From Maritalea mediterranea (lineage in GTDB: Bacteria > Pseudomonadota > Alphaproteobacteria > Rhizobiales > Devosiaceae), in the NCBI RefSeq assembly GCF_021568695.1, contig NZ_JAKGTI010000001.1:1798001-1862000 (forward strand): 64,000 nucleotides of DNA, written 5' to 3'. The position numbers and the translations under genes are program-made. Below the pieces are notes generated by a model. The model was not told where the DNA came from. It searched no databases and worked only from the letters and a program-made list of their open reading frames with translations. Numbering within the stretch: position 1 is the first letter of the stretch; every line of letters starts with the position of its first letter. This document shows positions 40,171 through 49,732 of this stretch, in pieces.

Positions 40171-42603
40171 CTAGTGCGCAATGACTGAAGAGCCCTCACC
40201 TTTTTCCGCTTTTTTGCTGGCGGCATAGGCCTCAAAGTCCCACTCAATGGCCTTCGGCGCTTCCACCAAGGCGTGCCCCAAGACCTCTTCCATCTGCTTC
40301 ACAGGGACAATTTCCAGCCCCTCTTTCACAATGTCGGGCACCTCGGTGAGGTCACGCACATTTTCTTCGGGAATCAGTACCTTTTTGATTCCCCCGCGCA
40401 ACGCGGCCAGTAGTTTTTCCTTCAAACCACCAATCGGCAGCACCCGACCACGCAAGGTGATCTCACCAGTCATGGCCACATCGTGGCGCACAGGAATGCC
40501 GGTCATCACTGAAATGATCGCGGTGGCCATCCCAATACCGGCCGAAGGCCCGTCTTTTGGCGTGGCCCCTTCCGGCACGTGCACGTGAATGTCATGCGAA
40601 TCAAACTTTGGCGGTTCGATGCCAAAATCTACAGCGCGCGAACGCACATAGGTCGCCGCCGCCGTGATTGATTCTTTCATAACGTCCTTCAAATTGCCGG
40701 TCACGGTCATTTTGCCCTTGCCGTGTGTCATGACCCCTTCAATGGTCAGCATTTCGCCGCCCACTTGGGTCCATGCCAGACCTGTCACAAGACCAACTTG
40801 CGGATCCAACTCGATTTCGCCGTAGCGGTGCTTTGGTGGCCCCAAATATTCCTCGACTTTTTCCATATCGAGCATGATGGACTTTTTCTTGTCATCCATC
40901 ATCAATTCGGTCACCGCTTTCCGCATCAGATTCGCGATCTCACGTTTCAAGTTCCGCACCCCGGCTTCGCGGGTATAACGACGAATCAAAAACTCGAGAC
41001 CTTTATCTGGCAACGCAATCTCTGATGTTTCCAAACCATGCTCTTTGATGGCGTCAGGAATCAGATGCTGACGGGCAATTTCCATCTTTTCGATTTCCGT
41101 ATAGCCAGATAGACGAATGATCTCCATCCGGTCGAGCAACGGCCCTGGAATATTCAGCGTGTTGGCGGTGGTGATGAACATCACGTCCGACAAATCGAAA
41201 TCCACTTCCAGATAGTGGTCTGAGAAGGTGTTGTTCTGTTCCGGATCCAACACCTCCAACAAAGCAGAGCTTGGGTCGCCGCGGAAATCCATGCCCATCT
41301 TGTCGATCTCATCGAGCAAGAACATCGGGTTGGACTTGCCCACCTTCTTCATGGACTGAATCACTTTACCCGGCATAGAGCCAATATAGGTCCGGCGGTG
41401 GCCGCGAATCTCGGCCTCATCACGCACGCCACCGAGTGACATGCGTGCAAATTCACGCCCAGTCGCCTTGGCAATGGATTTACCCAGAGAGGTCTTACCC
41501 ACACCTGGAGGGCCAACAAGACACAGAATCGGACCTTTCAGCTTGCCGGTACGGCTTTGCACGGCAAGATATTCAATGATCCGTTCTTTGACCTTCTCAA
41601 GGCCATAATGATCCTCGTCCAACACATCTTGCGAGAATTTCAGGTCACGTTTGATCTTCGATTTTTTGCCCCAAGGCAGACCGAGCAGCCAATCAAGATA
41701 GTTGCGCACCACGGTCGCTTCGGCCGACATTGGGCTCATCGCCTTCAGCTTTTTGAGCTCGGCTTTGGCCTTTTCTTTCGCCTCTTTCGACAATTTGGTT
41801 TTCTTGATGCGCTCTTCCAGCTCTGTCAGCTCATCGCCGCCATCTTCAGAATCACCCAGCTCTTTCTGAATAGCCTTCATTTGCTCATTCAAATAATATT
41901 CGCGCTGGGTTTTCTCCATCTGCCGCTTCACGCGGGTGCGGATGCGCTTTTCAACCTGCAGCACACCGATTTCGCCTTCCATCAGCTCCAGCACGCGCTC
42001 CAAGCGCCCCGGCACAGAGGTGATCGACAAAATGTCCTGCTTGTCTTGAATCTTGACCGCAAGGTGCGACGCAATCGTGTCTGCCAGTTTTGAGTGATCC
42101 TCAATCTGAGATACGGCACCCACCACTTCCGGTGACACTTTTTTGTTCAGCTTGACGTAATTCTCAAACTCATTCACCGCAGAGCGCGCAAGTGCCTCGG
42201 CTTCCACTTCATCGTGGTCGTCGGTCGCCATGGCTGTGGCTTTGGCTTCGTAATACTCGTCGGTGCGCACAAATTCTTCAATGCTGGCGCGCGACAAACC
42301 TTCGATCAGCACTTTAACGGTGCCATCAGGCAATTTCAGCAATTGCAGCACCGATGCGATGGTGCCGACATCAAACACATCCTCAGGCGACGGGTCGTCT
42401 TCCTGCGCATTCTTCTGCGTCACAACAAGAATGTTCTTGTCGTCGCGCATCACTTCTTCAAGCGCTTTGACAGATTTTTCCCGCCCCACAAATAGCGGCA
42501 CGATCATGCCCGGAAACGCAACAATGTCGCGCAGGGGTAAAACGGGATAAACCCGGCTTTCGCCTGGAGCCAAATCAAGTTCCGTTGTCTTGGATTCGGA
42601 CAT
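40171..42603 (-). CDS. lon: ATP-dependent protease La (Lon)
   Basis: About 810 residues from ATG 42603 ([14 protein letters not shown]), which has AAAGGA upstream; the frame is open to 42723, but that region holds the promoter. N-terminal substrate-binding domain ([18 protein letters not shown]), AAA+ domain with Walker [14 protein letters not shown], sensor and arginine elements, and a C-terminal protease domain with catalytic serine in [12 protein letters not shown]. Lon degrades misfolded and regulatory proteins. An RpoH-like promoter lies in the clpX-lon gap. Confidence 0.97.
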   Translation of the reverse strand: MSESKTTELDLAPGESRVYPVLPLRDIVAFPGMIVPLFVGREKSVKALEEVMRDDKNILVVTQKNAQEDDPSPEDVFDVGTIASVLQLLKLPDGTVKVLIEGLSRASIEEFVRTDEYYEAKATAMATDDHDEVEAEALARSAVNEFENYVKLNKKVSPEVVGAVSQIEDHSKLADTIASHLAVKIQDKQDILSITSVPGRLERVLELMEGEIGVLQVEKRIRTRVKRQMEKTQREYYLNEQMKAIQKELGDSEDGGDELTELEERIKKTKLSKEAKEKAKAELKKLKAMSPMSAEATVVRNYLDWLLGLPWGKKSKIKRDLKFSQDVLDEDHYGLEKVKERIIEYLAVQSRTGKLKGPILCLVGPPGVGKTSLGKSIAKATGREFARMSLGGVRDEAEIRGHRRTYIGSMPGKVIQSMKKVGKSNPMFLLDEIDKMGMDFRGDPSSALLEVLDPEQNNTFSDHYLEVDFDLSDVMFITTANTLNIPGPLLDRMEIIRLSGYTEIEKMEIARQHLIPDAIKEHGLETSEIALPDKGLEFLIRRYTREAGVRNLKREIANLMRKAVTELMMDDKKKSIMLDMEKVEEYLGPPKHRYGEIELDPQVGLVTGLAWTQVGGEMLTIEGVMTHGKGKMTVTGNLKDVMKESITAAATYVRSRAVDFGIEPPKFDSHDIHVHVPEGATPKDGPSAGIGMATAIISVMTGIPVRHDVAMTGEITLRGRVLPIGGLKEKLLAALRGGIKKVLIPEENVRDLTEVPDIVKEGLEIVPVKQMEEVLGHALVEAPKAIEWDFEAYAASKKAEKGEGSSVIAH

Positions 42604-42734
42604 ACAAATTCCTTTCATCAACCAGAATTGATTTCCCAAAAAAGCGGCAAAATCAATTCCGTTCTGGACCGACAATGGGTCACGCAAACGGTCACGCCCC
42701 GAACTGGACGCACCAAGACTCATTGATACTATTA

Positions 42735-42761
42735 GATAGGAAGTTTTGTTGGCCCTACAAG
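42735..42761 (-). promoter_or_regulatory. lon: candidate heat-shock (RpoH) promoter for lon
   Basis: On the minus strand CTTG (complement of 42758-42761) and CCTATC (complement of 42735-42740) are 17 nt apart, close to the alphaproteobacterial RpoH pattern CTTG-N17-CCTATNT. The site is about 130 nt before the lon ATG. The CTTG lies in the loop of a large hairpin. Confidence 0.5.
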
Positions 42762-42790
42762 TGCATGCAGGGCCAAAATCACAAAACTTT
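42740..42790 (-). repeat. large two-part inverted repeat between clpX and lon
   Basis: Outer arms AAGTTTTGT / ACAAAACTT (9 bp) and inner arms TGGCCCT / AGGGCCA (7 bp) enclose a 12-nt loop. The outer arm overlaps the end of clpX. It has no clean T tract, so it may be an imperfect clpX terminator or an RNA-stability hairpin. Confidence 0.55.
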
Positions 42791-44066
42791 ACGCGCCGGC
42801 TTCCAGCTCTTCTTCCTTGCGATCGGAATAGATGTAGAGGGGACGTGCGTCCTTATCCTCAACCACATCTTCGCTGATCACAACTTCTTCCACGCCTTCT
42901 AGCGATGGAAGGTCATACATCGTGTCAAGCAAAATGCCTTCCATGATGGAACGCAGACCCCGTGCACCGGTTTTCCGGTCAATTGCCTGGCGCGCAATGG
43001 CCCGCAATGCATCTTCGTGGAATGTCAATTCAACTTCTTCCATCTGGAACAAGCGCTGATATTGCCGCACAAGCGCATTTTTCGGCTCGGTCAGAATTTG
43101 CACAAGCGCGCCTTCATCCAAGTCTTCCAATGTCGCAATCACCGGCAAGCGACCGATAAATTCGGGGATCAGGCCAAATTTCACCAGATCTTCTGGCTCG
43201 ACCTCAGCAAACACCTCACCCAAACGACGATCTTTAGGATCGCTCACTTCGGCGTCGAAACCAATCGAGCTGTGCTCACCGCGCTCGGCAATAACCTTTT
43301 CAAGTCCAGCAAAGGCGCCACCAACGATAAACAGAATGTTGGTTGTATCCACTTGCAGGAATTCCTGCTGCGGATGCTTGCGTCCGCCCTGTGGTGGCAC
43401 GCTGGCGACAGTGCCTTCCATAATCTTAAGCAAGGCCTGCTGCACGCCTTCACCTGAAACGTCACGCGTAATCGATGGGTTATCAGATTTACGGGAAATC
43501 TTGTCCACCTCGTCGATATAAACGATGCCGCGCTGCGCCTTCTCCACGTTATAGTCAGACGCCTGCAACAATTTCAGGATGATGTTCTCAACGTCTTCAC
43601 CCACATAGCCGGCTTCGGTCAATGTGGTGGCGTCAGCCATGGTGAAGGGCACATCAATGATGCGCGCCAAAGTTTGCGCCAGATAGGTCTTACCGCAACC
43701 GGTTGGGCCAATCAGCAAGATGTTGGACTTGGCCAACTCAATGTCCTGATTTTTCGTTGCGTGGTTCAAGCGCTTATAATGGTTGTGCACCGCCACGGAC
43801 AAAACACGTTTCGCCCGGGCTTGCCCAATCACATAATCGTCGAGCACTTCGCAGATTTCCGCCGGTGCCATCACCCCGTCTGAAGACTTCACCGTGGAAG
43901 ATTTGTTCTCTTCCCGGATAATGTCCATACAAAGCTCGACGCACTCATCGCAGATAAAAACGGTAGGTCCGGCAATTAGCTTGCGCACTTCATGCTGGGA
44001 TTTACCGCAGAATGAGCAGTAAAGCGTATTTTTTGAGCTGTCGCCGTTACCGTTATCTTTTGTCAT
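42789..44066 (-). CDS. clpX: ATP-dependent Clp protease ATP-binding subunit ClpX
   Basis: 425 residues from ATG 44066 ([11 protein letters not shown]), which has AGGAG upstream; the frame extends to 44180 without a better start. The N-terminal zinc domain has YCSFCGKSQ and CDECVELC. Walker A is [12 protein letters not shown], followed by [10 protein letters not shown] and sensor motifs. ClpX unfolds substrates for ClpP, encoded about 175 nt upstream. Caulobacter and its relatives depend on ClpXP for cell-cycle control. Confidence 0.97.
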   Translation of the reverse strand: MTKDNGNGDSSKNTLYCSFCGKSQHEVRKLIAGPTVFICDECVELCMDIIREENKSSTVKSSDGVMAPAEICEVLDDYVIGQARAKRVLSVAVHNHYKRLNHATKNQDIELAKSNILLIGPTGCGKTYLAQTLARIIDVPFTMADATTLTEAGYVGEDVENIILKLLQASDYNVEKAQRGIVYIDEVDKISRKSDNPSITRDVSGEGVQQALLKIMEGTVASVPPQGGRKHPQQEFLQVDTTNILFIVGGAFAGLEKVIAERGEHSSIGFDAEVSDPKDRRLGEVFAEVEPEDLVKFGLIPEFIGRLPVIATLEDLDEGALVQILTEPKNALVRQYQRLFQMEEVELTFHEDALRAIARQAIDRKTGARGLRSIMEGILLDTMYDLPSLEGVEEVVISEDVVEDKDARPLYIYSDRKEEELEAGA

Positions 44067-44242
44067 CAAAGCACTCCTAAATGTGCACTTAGTCCAGCAT
44101 ATTCTAAAAACGCTATCACTTGCATATAAACAAAGTGTAAGCGTTTTTGTTAGCTTAGCTTTTCTCTTCTTGTCGCGCAAATGACGAATTAGGCATCAAT
44201 TGTGTCATTTTTCCGTTATTTGCGCTGAAAAATGCTAGCGCC

Positions 44243-44866
44243 CTATTCGCCGGGCACCGCACGTTTGTCATATACCTTATCGACCAGACCAAACTCTTTG
44301 GCTTCCTCCGCAGACATGAAATTGTCGCGCTCGAGCGCCTGCTCAATCGTGTCGTAATCCTGCCCCGTATGGCGCACATAGATTTCGTTCAAGCGCCGCT
44401 TGAGGTTTTCCGTGTGCTTGGCATGGATCAAAATATCGGTCGCTGTGCCCTGATAGCCGCCAGAAGGCTGGTGCACCATCACAGATGCATTCGGCAACAC
44501 GCCCCGCATGTCCTTTTCGCCTGCGGCCAGCAAAAGCGAGCCCATAGACGCCGCCTGCCCCACACAAAGGGTGGAGATTTTCGGGCGGATAAACTGCATG
44601 GTGTCATAAATCGACAGGCCTGCAGTGACAACCCCACCCGGCGAATTGATGTACATCGCGATTTCTTTCTTGGGGTTCTCACTCTCCAAGAACAAAAGCT
44701 GCGCCACAATCAAAGAGGCCATATTGTCCTCAACCGGCCCGGTCACAAAGATAATGCGCTCACGCAGCAAGCGTGAGTAGATATCAAAGGAACGCTCGCC
44801 CCGGTTGCTCTGTTCCACGACCATTGGCACCAGCGTATTGGTCAACATATCCATCGGATCTTTCAT
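44243..44866 (-). CDS. clpP: ATP-dependent Clp protease proteolytic subunit
   Basis: 207 residues from ATG 44866, chosen over an upstream GTG (44875) because AAGGTGG lies 6-10 nt before it. Catalytic serine in [14 protein letters not shown], histidine in VMVHQPSGG and aspartate in the C-terminal third ([19 protein letters not shown]). It forms the 14-mer peptidase served by ClpX, next gene downstream. Confidence 0.97.
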   Translation of the reverse strand: MKDPMDMLTNTLVPMVVEQSNRGERSFDIYSRLLRERIIFVTGPVEDNMASLIVAQLLFLESENPKKEIAMYINSPGGVVTAGLSIYDTMQFIRPKISTLCVGQAASMGSLLLAAGEKDMRGVLPNASVMVHQPSGGYQGTATDILIHAKHTENLKRRLNEIYVRHTGQDYDTIEQALERDNFMSAEEAKEFGLVDKVYDKRAVPGE

Positions 44867-44982
44867 ATAGTCCACCTTCTTTGCAATCGAATCGGTTGTT
44901 TCGATCAGATATGATCCTGTCTTAACTTAGCGTAAAGCCGCGAGATAGGCCCAACAACCAAGTCATTTAAGTCAGGGTTAAT

Positions 44983-46455
44983 TTATTCGCTCATCGCCAT
45001 CAACATGTCGGGCAGCTCTGCCATAATATCTGAAGCGATTAATCCTTCTTTTCCAAATTGTTGCGCCGCCGCCCCATGGATAAAGGCCCCGGCACACGCC
45101 GCATCAAATCCACTCATGCCGCGTGCCAGCATGCCGCCGATTATCCCCGCCAAAACATCTCCTGAACCCGCCGTGGCCAGAATGGCCGGCGCATTGGCAT
45201 TGATCACCACACGTCCATCAGGGGCACCAATCACTGTATCTGCCCCTTTTAAAAGAACCTGCGCCCCACTCATGTGAGCAGCCTGACGCACTTTTTCAAC
45301 CTTGCCCGCCGCTAAATCCAATCCGGCAAACAATCGCGCAAACTCGCCATCATGAGGTGTCAGCACAATTTTGTCCCCACCATACCTCTTTATATGGTCG
45401 AACAAGGCCTTTGGATCACCGGCAAACGCCGTCAAAGCATCGGCATCTAGCACACATGCCCGCTTTGCCGCAATGGCTGCCAACACCCGATCACGCAATT
45501 TTGCGTTGGCACCTGCGCCCGGCCCTAACACGAGGCAATTATTGCGCTCATCTTTCAGCAACTCATCCAACGGCTCGGGCTTGAGCATAATCTCGGTCAC
45601 GTGAGGAGCTTGTGCCACCAAAGCACCACGCTCTCCAAATAGCGACACCAACCCTGCCCCCGATCGAAGTGCCGCCATCGCGCATAACCGCGCTGCACCA
45701 CCACTCAATTCATCCCCGCTCAACACCAAGCAGTGTCCGCGGCTATATTTATGTCCGCCAGCCTCATAAGGCGGCATGGTCCACAAGTCCGGTCCATTAT
45801 ACCAAAGCTGCGCATCGATGCGCGGCAACACACTTTCCAAAATGCCAATCTGGCCCAAATGCACATTGCCGCAATAGCTTTTGCCCGGCAGCAGAAAGTG
45901 CCCCGGTTTCAACCGAAAGAAACTCACACTGGCCAACGCACGCACGGCCCTGCCGCGCACCTCGCCCGTGGCACCGTCAATGCCGCTGGGCATATCAATC
46001 GCCACAATCGGCTTGTGCGTGCGGTTCATGCGTTTGATCAGTTCGGCAAACGTACCAGTAACATCCCGATCCAGCCCCGCACCAAACAGCGCTTCCACCA
46101 GCAACTCACTATCAGCCAACACATCGTTGACCGGGCTGTCATCTGTGCCCCACAAATCCAAGTGCTTCCGCGCTGCATCACCCAGCTTTTCGCGCGCGCC
46201 CTGAAATGTTAGTTTGACAGACCAACCCGCATCGCGCAGCAAACGGGCAACCACAAAGCCATCACCACCATTATTTCCGGGTCCGCAAAGCACACCCACG
46301 GCGCAGGGCGCAAAATAGGTCAGAATATAATCTGCCACCACCTGCCCGGCATTTTGCATCAATTCAAATTCTGGCACTCCTTTTTGAATGGTCAGCCGAT
46401 CGGCGGTGCCCATTTGGTCCGGTGTCAGTAAAAGGTGCTCTGATTCTTTTTTCAT
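44983..46455 (-). CDS. nnr: bifunctional NAD(P)HX epimerase / ADP-dependent NAD(P)HX dehydratase
   Basis: About 490 residues. Residues 1 to about 215 form the YjeF_N epimerase (CGPGNNGGDGFVVARLL, AIDMPSGIDG). The rest is a ribokinase-like dehydratase with VLGPGAGAN, LTPHDGEFARLF and the ATAGSGDVLAGIIGG motif. The fused protein repairs hydrated NADH/NADPH. Start at 46455 (MKKESEHLLL) is tentative: no strong ribosome site is visible and the frame opens at 46497. Confidence 0.92.
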   Translation of the reverse strand: MKKESEHLLLTPDQMGTADRLTIQKGVPEFELMQNAGQVVADYILTYFAPCAVGVLCGPGNNGGDGFVVARLLRDAGWSVKLTFQGAREKLGDAARKHLDLWGTDDSPVNDVLADSELLVEALFGAGLDRDVTGTFAELIKRMNRTHKPIVAIDMPSGIDGATGEVRGRAVRALASVSFFRLKPGHFLLPGKSYCGNVHLGQIGILESVLPRIDAQLWYNGPDLWTMPPYEAGGHKYSRGHCLVLSGDELSGGAARLCAMAALRSGAGLVSLFGERGALVAQAPHVTEIMLKPEPLDELLKDERNNCLVLGPGAGANAKLRDRVLAAIAAKRACVLDADALTAFAGDPKALFDHIKRYGGDKIVLTPHDGEFARLFAGLDLAAGKVEKVRQAAHMSGAQVLLKGADTVIGAPDGRVVINANAPAILATAGSGDVLAGIIGGMLARGMSGFDAACAGAFIHGAAAQQFGKEGLIASDIMAELPDMLMAMSE

Positions 46456-46528
46456 CGCCCATATGCTGGCATATTCGCCGCCTTTATTTCCATCCAAAAA
46501 ACGAGGTCAACATAAAGACGTCTTCATC

Positions 46529-46561
46529 CAAATAAAAAGGCCGCCCGAAGGCGGCCTTAAA
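46529..46561 (-). terminator. terminator after tig
   Basis: On the minus strand AAGGCCGCC-TTCG-GGCGGCCTT forms a 9-bp stem with a UUCG loop, followed by TTTATTT, about 30 nt after the tig stop. Confidence 0.9.
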
Positions 46562-46589
46562 TCAGTCAACTCACTCTTTTAGCAAGAGA

Positions 46590-47966
46590 TTAGTCGTGGT
46601 TGTGCGGCTCGAGGTCTTCCTCTTCGCTCTCTTCAACCAATTTGATCAGCTCGTCTTTGCTGACTTTCTTGTCAGTCACATCCGCCAGCTCGAGCACGTA
46701 ATCAACAACCTTGTCTTCAAAGATCGGAGCGCGAAGGCCAGCCAAAGCTTGCTGATTGTTGCGGAAATAGTCATATACCTGCTGCTCTTGACCAGGATAT
46801 TTCTGCACTTCCGCGATCAGCGCTTTTTGGTGCTCTTCTTCGGTCACTTCGATCTCGTTTTTATTGCCGATTTCAGCAATTACGAGGCCAAGGCGCACAC
46901 GACGATCGGCAATGGCGCGATATTCCTCGCGTGCCTTCTCTTCGGTGGTACCCTCATCTTCAAAGCTGCGACCATGATGTTCAATATCATGGGTCACACG
47001 ATCCCAGATGCCTTTAAATTCAAGGTCAACCAGCTGCTCAGGCACATCAAACTTGTGCGCTTCGTCCAGAGCGTCCAGCACTTCGCGCTTCACGCGACGA
47101 CGGGTCAAACCGTCCAACTGGCCTTTCAACTGGTCAGTAATCATCTCACGTAATTGCGCGATTGATTCCAAACCAAGTGTTTTGGCGAACTCGTCATCAA
47201 TCTCAACATTCGACGGAGTTTCAACTTCCAAAACTTCCACATCAAATGTGGCATCTTTGCCAGCCAGGTTCTCGGCGCGATATTCCTCAGGGAATTTCAC
47301 TTCAACAACCTTCTTGTCGCCTTTTTTCAGGCCAACAAGCTGCTCTTCAAAGCCCGGGATGAACTGGCCGGAACCAATCACCAATGGCGTTGAATCAGAC
47401 TGACCGCCTTCAAATGGCTCGCCATCAACCTTGCCCAGGAAGGACATGGTCACGCGATCACCATTTTCCACCTTGCCGTCTTTGGCTTCAAATGGACGAT
47501 TCTGGTCGATCACCGCGTTGAATTGTTCGTCGACTTCTTTCTCGTCAACTTCAACAACTGGGCGCTCAATTTTAATTTTTGAGAAGTCCATCAACTCGAC
47601 GGCTGGCAAAATCTCATAAGCAACTGAGAAATCCAGATCGGACTTGCCTTCAAATACCTGGTTAAGAACTGTCTCGTCTTCGCCAAAATCAATTTCTGGC
47701 TGCGCGGCGGCTTTCTCGTCGCGCTCATTCAAAGTAGACTGAACAGAGCTGTTCACCGCTTCCTGAATCACATCGCCCATGACAGAACGGCCATAAACTT
47801 TTTTCAGATGCGCAAAAGGAACCTTACCCGGACGGAAACCCTTTAGATTTACTTGGCCCTTGAGTTCGTTCAATTTGGCATCGAGCTTTTCATTTAACTC
47901 AGAAGCCGGAATGCTCATTTCAAGCTTACGCTTCAGCCCCTCGTTAAGGGTTTCAGAAACCTGCAT
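46590..47966 (-). CDS. tig: trigger factor
   Basis: A 458-residue chaperone. The N-terminal ribosome-binding signature lies in KGFRPGKVPFAHLKK. A central FKBP-type domain begins at VENGDRVTMSFLGKVDGEPF, and a helical C-terminal domain ends in an acidic tail. It binds nascent chains at the ribosome exit. Only about 50 nt separate its ATG from the 3' end of the broken tRNA-Leu gene at the prophage border, so its original promoter may have been displaced. Confidence 0.97.
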   Translation of the reverse strand: MQVSETLNEGLKRKLEMSIPASELNEKLDAKLNELKGQVNLKGFRPGKVPFAHLKKVYGRSVMGDVIQEAVNSSVQSTLNERDEKAAAQPEIDFGEDETVLNQVFEGKSDLDFSVAYEILPAVELMDFSKIKIERPVVEVDEKEVDEQFNAVIDQNRPFEAKDGKVENGDRVTMSFLGKVDGEPFEGGQSDSTPLVIGSGQFIPGFEEQLVGLKKGDKKVVEVKFPEEYRAENLAGKDATFDVEVLEVETPSNVEIDDEFAKTLGLESIAQLREMITDQLKGQLDGLTRRRVKREVLDALDEAHKFDVPEQLVDLEFKGIWDRVTHDIEHHGRSFEDEGTTEEKAREEYRAIADRRVRLGLVIAEIGNKNEIEVTEEEHQKALIAEVQKYPGQEQQVYDYFRNNQQALAGLRAPIFEDKVVDYVLELADVTDKKVSKDELIKLVEESEEEDLEPHNHD

Positions 47967-48016
47967 GCGGAATATCCCGTTCTTTAATTCGATCGATCAT
48001 TGTTCGCTGGGGAGAA

Positions 48017-48069
48017 TGGTGCGGGTGGAGGGACTTGAACCCCCACGCCTGAGGCACCAGAACCTAAAA
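48017..48069 (-). pseudogene. 3' half of a tRNA-Leu gene, candidate attL
   Basis: From the anticodon loop (TTTTAGGT, anticodon UAG) through TCTGG, a GCC-TCA-GGC variable arm, T-arm and acceptor to CCA. The 5' half is missing and replaced by unrelated DNA. The last 31 nt (48017-48047) are identical to the end of the intact tRNA-Leu 120 nt away, but the variable arm differs. It is best read as the host tRNA end left after phage integration near the anticodon loop. Confidence 0.75.
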
Positions 48070-48132
48070 CTTGTGGGATATCCCAAAAGTCCCAGAAATC
48101 CTACACCTTCCCCAGTGTGGTTGTGACTCGAC

Positions 48133-48159
48133 TGTCACGTTATGTCACAGCCGTGTCAC
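48133..48159. promoter_or_regulatory. three TGTCAC direct repeats, possible integrase arm sites
   Basis: Plus-strand TGTCAC at 48133, 48143 and 48154, spaced 10 and 11 nt, i.e. on one face of the helix. They lie between the two tRNA-Leu sequences, next to the presumed att core. A related TGTGAC lies at 48122. Confidence 0.4.
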
Positions 48160-48167
48160 AGTGTTTT

Positions 48168-48252
48168 TGGTGCGGGTGGAGGGACTTGAACCCCCACGGA
48201 CAAAGCCGCTGGTACCTAAAACCAGTGCGTCTACCAATTTCGCCACACCCGC
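48168..48252 (-). tRNA. tRNA-Leu(UAG), intact
   Basis: 85 nt with encoded CCA. Acceptor GCGGGTG pairs with CACCCGC. Anticodon stem CTGGT/ACCAG with loop TTTAGGT gives TAG. A long class II variable arm is present. A TTGACA (48287-48292) with a weak -10 17 nt on (48264-48269) stands directly upstream. It could be phage-borne, compensating for the split host gene, or the original host gene. Confidence 0.93.
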
Positions 48253-48263
48253 GTTGCGGCTGC

Positions 48264-48292
48264 TAATGGCACGTATCTATTTATGATGTCAA
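48264..48292 (-). promoter_or_regulatory. candidate promoter of tRNA-Leu(UAG)
   Basis: Minus-strand TTGACA and CCATTA separated by 17 nt, the latter ending 12 nt before the tRNA 5' end. The -35 is perfect, the -10 poor. It may also supply transcription to tig downstream. Confidence 0.4.
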
Positions 48293-48324
48293 TCGTCTTT
48301 ATCCAAAAAGACACCAGCCATTCG

Positions 48325-49290
48325 CTAAAAGTCCAACAACGCCTCTCCAGCGGTGTCGAGATCATTCGCCACAAGATTGGTGTATCTCATGGTAGTTTGA
48401 ATGCTCTTATGACCCATCCACTTCATTACCTTGGGTAGGTTCACGTTCTTGCGAACCATCCGAGTGCAACAAGTGTGCCGCAGCATATGAGGGACGAAGT
48501 CAGGATCATCCCCTGCTCCCATGTGGTGGCGCATACGGTTCCAATGATCCCTAAACGTGTCACGAGGGATTACCTTAAAAGGATATTCGAACTCAGTATG
48601 CTTCGCTACAATGTCCCAGCCCTCTTTTGCTGGCCCGATTAAGGGTACCAAGCGATTCGATCCATTCTTGGTATCCATGAACTTGACATACCCGCCACTC
48701 ACATTGTTTCGGTGAACCTTATAGGCCTCACCCAAACGACAGCCCGTATACAAGAGGAAGTTAAATAGGGCTGCGGAGTTTTGTTGACCGATGTGGAATA
48801 GATATTCAACACACCGTTCTTCTTCGTGCCGCTCCAGTACCCGTTCGCGTCCCTTCCCTTCTTTTTGAAAGGGTATTTTGGGGCGCTTTGGGATAAGTTC
48901 ACAATCCACAGCGTGAACCAGAAGCTTCGATAATGTGGATAATTTCCGATTGATCGTAGAGTTAGACAGCCTGTCCGCTTTCATCTTCTGGACGAGGTCT
49001 GCGATAACTTGGTTGGTGATCTTTGGAATTGGTTCTTCTGCCTTTATGTACTTTAGCAGAGTACGGCAGTTAATCTCTGTCGCTTGAGGTGCCTTGGTGT
49101 CACCCCATAAATAATCGAAATGTTCGTCAATGAATGCTTTGAAGGTCACTGACGAGTTGGTAGGGAGACCTTTGAGAATTGCCTTCTCATAAGTCTCCGC
49201 TTCCACCTGAGACGAGAAACCGCCCTTGCGGATACGTTCTCCGTTTATGACAACGTCAACTTGCCATCTATTCCCGCGCTTCCTTATCAT
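48325..49290 (-). CDS. int: phage tyrosine recombinase (integrase)
   Basis: A 321-residue integrase. The N-terminal arm-binding domain is MIRKRGNRWQVDVVINGERI and following, then a SAM-like core-binding domain (about 45-140) and the catalytic domain. The catalytic set is complete: R185 (YTGCRLGEA), H268 and R271 (HMLRHT), H294 (WMGHKS) and Y303 (MRYTN). It recombines attP with attB in tRNA-Leu. Its start overlaps the end of the winged-helix gene by 23 nt, so both are expressed together. It lies 73 nt from the 5' end of the tRNA. Confidence 0.95.
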   Translation of the reverse strand: MIRKRGNRWQVDVVINGERIRKGGFSSQVEAETYEKAILKGLPTNSSVTFKAFIDEHFDYLWGDTKAPQATEINCRTLLKYIKAEEPIPKITNQVIADLVQKMKADRLSNSTINRKLSTLSKLLVHAVDCELIPKRPKIPFQKEGKGRERVLERHEEERCVEYLFHIGQQNSAALFNFLLYTGCRLGEAYKVHRNNVSGGYVKFMDTKNGSNRLVPLIGPAKEGWDIVAKHTEFEYPFKVIPRDTFRDHWNRMRHHMGAGDDPDFVPHMLRHTCCTRMVRKNVNLPKVMKWMGHKSIQTTMRYTNLVANDLDTAGEALLDF

Positions 49291-49630
49291 TGACTAAACG
49301 CTCCTCGATATCTTTGATCAACGCTCGGCCCTTAGGCGTGAGCTTGAGTGTTTTCTTCCGACGATCCTCCCGGTTGGTGGTCACAGCAATCAAATGATGA
49401 CCGCCACTGGCCATCTCTTTGTGACCATCCTCCCAGTAGTAAACGTTGCGAGATGCTGGTCCAGACAACATTCCCACGCGCTTCTCAATCTCTTGAACGC
49501 TAATGTCGCGCCCCTGTTGTTCAGCGTCAGCAATCTCTAAAAGTGTTAGAATTGTGCCAATCTGCATCTTATGGTCGATGCTGTTAAAAACCCGATTGGC
49601 GGCGATGTATCGTTTCAGTATTGATGCCAT
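49268..49630 (-). CDS. winged-helix (MarR-like) regulator
   Basis: A 120-residue protein. The pattern IGTILTLLEIADAEQQGRDI-SVQEIEKRVGMLSGPASRNVYYWE-EDRRKKTLKLTPKGRALIKDIE matches a MarR/PadR-type winged helix with a beta-wing and closing helix. The ATG follows AGAGGAGAGA. One ACGTTAACGT palindrome lies 64 nt upstream, in the promoter region, so autoregulation is plausible. It is the best visible candidate for the lysogeny regulator; it could instead be an excision or integrase-level regulator. Confidence 0.75.
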   Translation of the reverse strand: MASILKRYIAANRVFNSIDHKMQIGTILTLLEIADAEQQGRDISVQEIEKRVGMLSGPASRNVYYWEDGHKEMASGGHHLIAVTTNREDRRKKTLKLTPKGRALIKDIEERLVNDKEARE

Positions 49631-49693
49631 CTATTTCTCTCCTCTGATGTAATCATCTCGATTTCTGCGATTACTCCAATCATTAACATCTCT

Positions 49694-49703
49694 ACGTTAA
49701 CGT
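49694..49703. promoter_or_regulatory. palindromic operator candidate ACGTTAACGT, copy 1
   Basis: Perfect 10-bp palindrome preceded by T. On the minus strand it overlaps a TTGCAC-N17-AATGAT promoter candidate in front of the winged-helix/integrase pair. Confidence 0.6.
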
Positions 49704-49732
49704 GCAAGAGGAACAGAAATAGAACATTCACA

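Noticed and set aside
48017-48069. Second complete tRNA-Leu
   Set aside because: Upstream of the anticodon loop no D-arm or acceptor 5' strand can be formed; it is only a 3' half.
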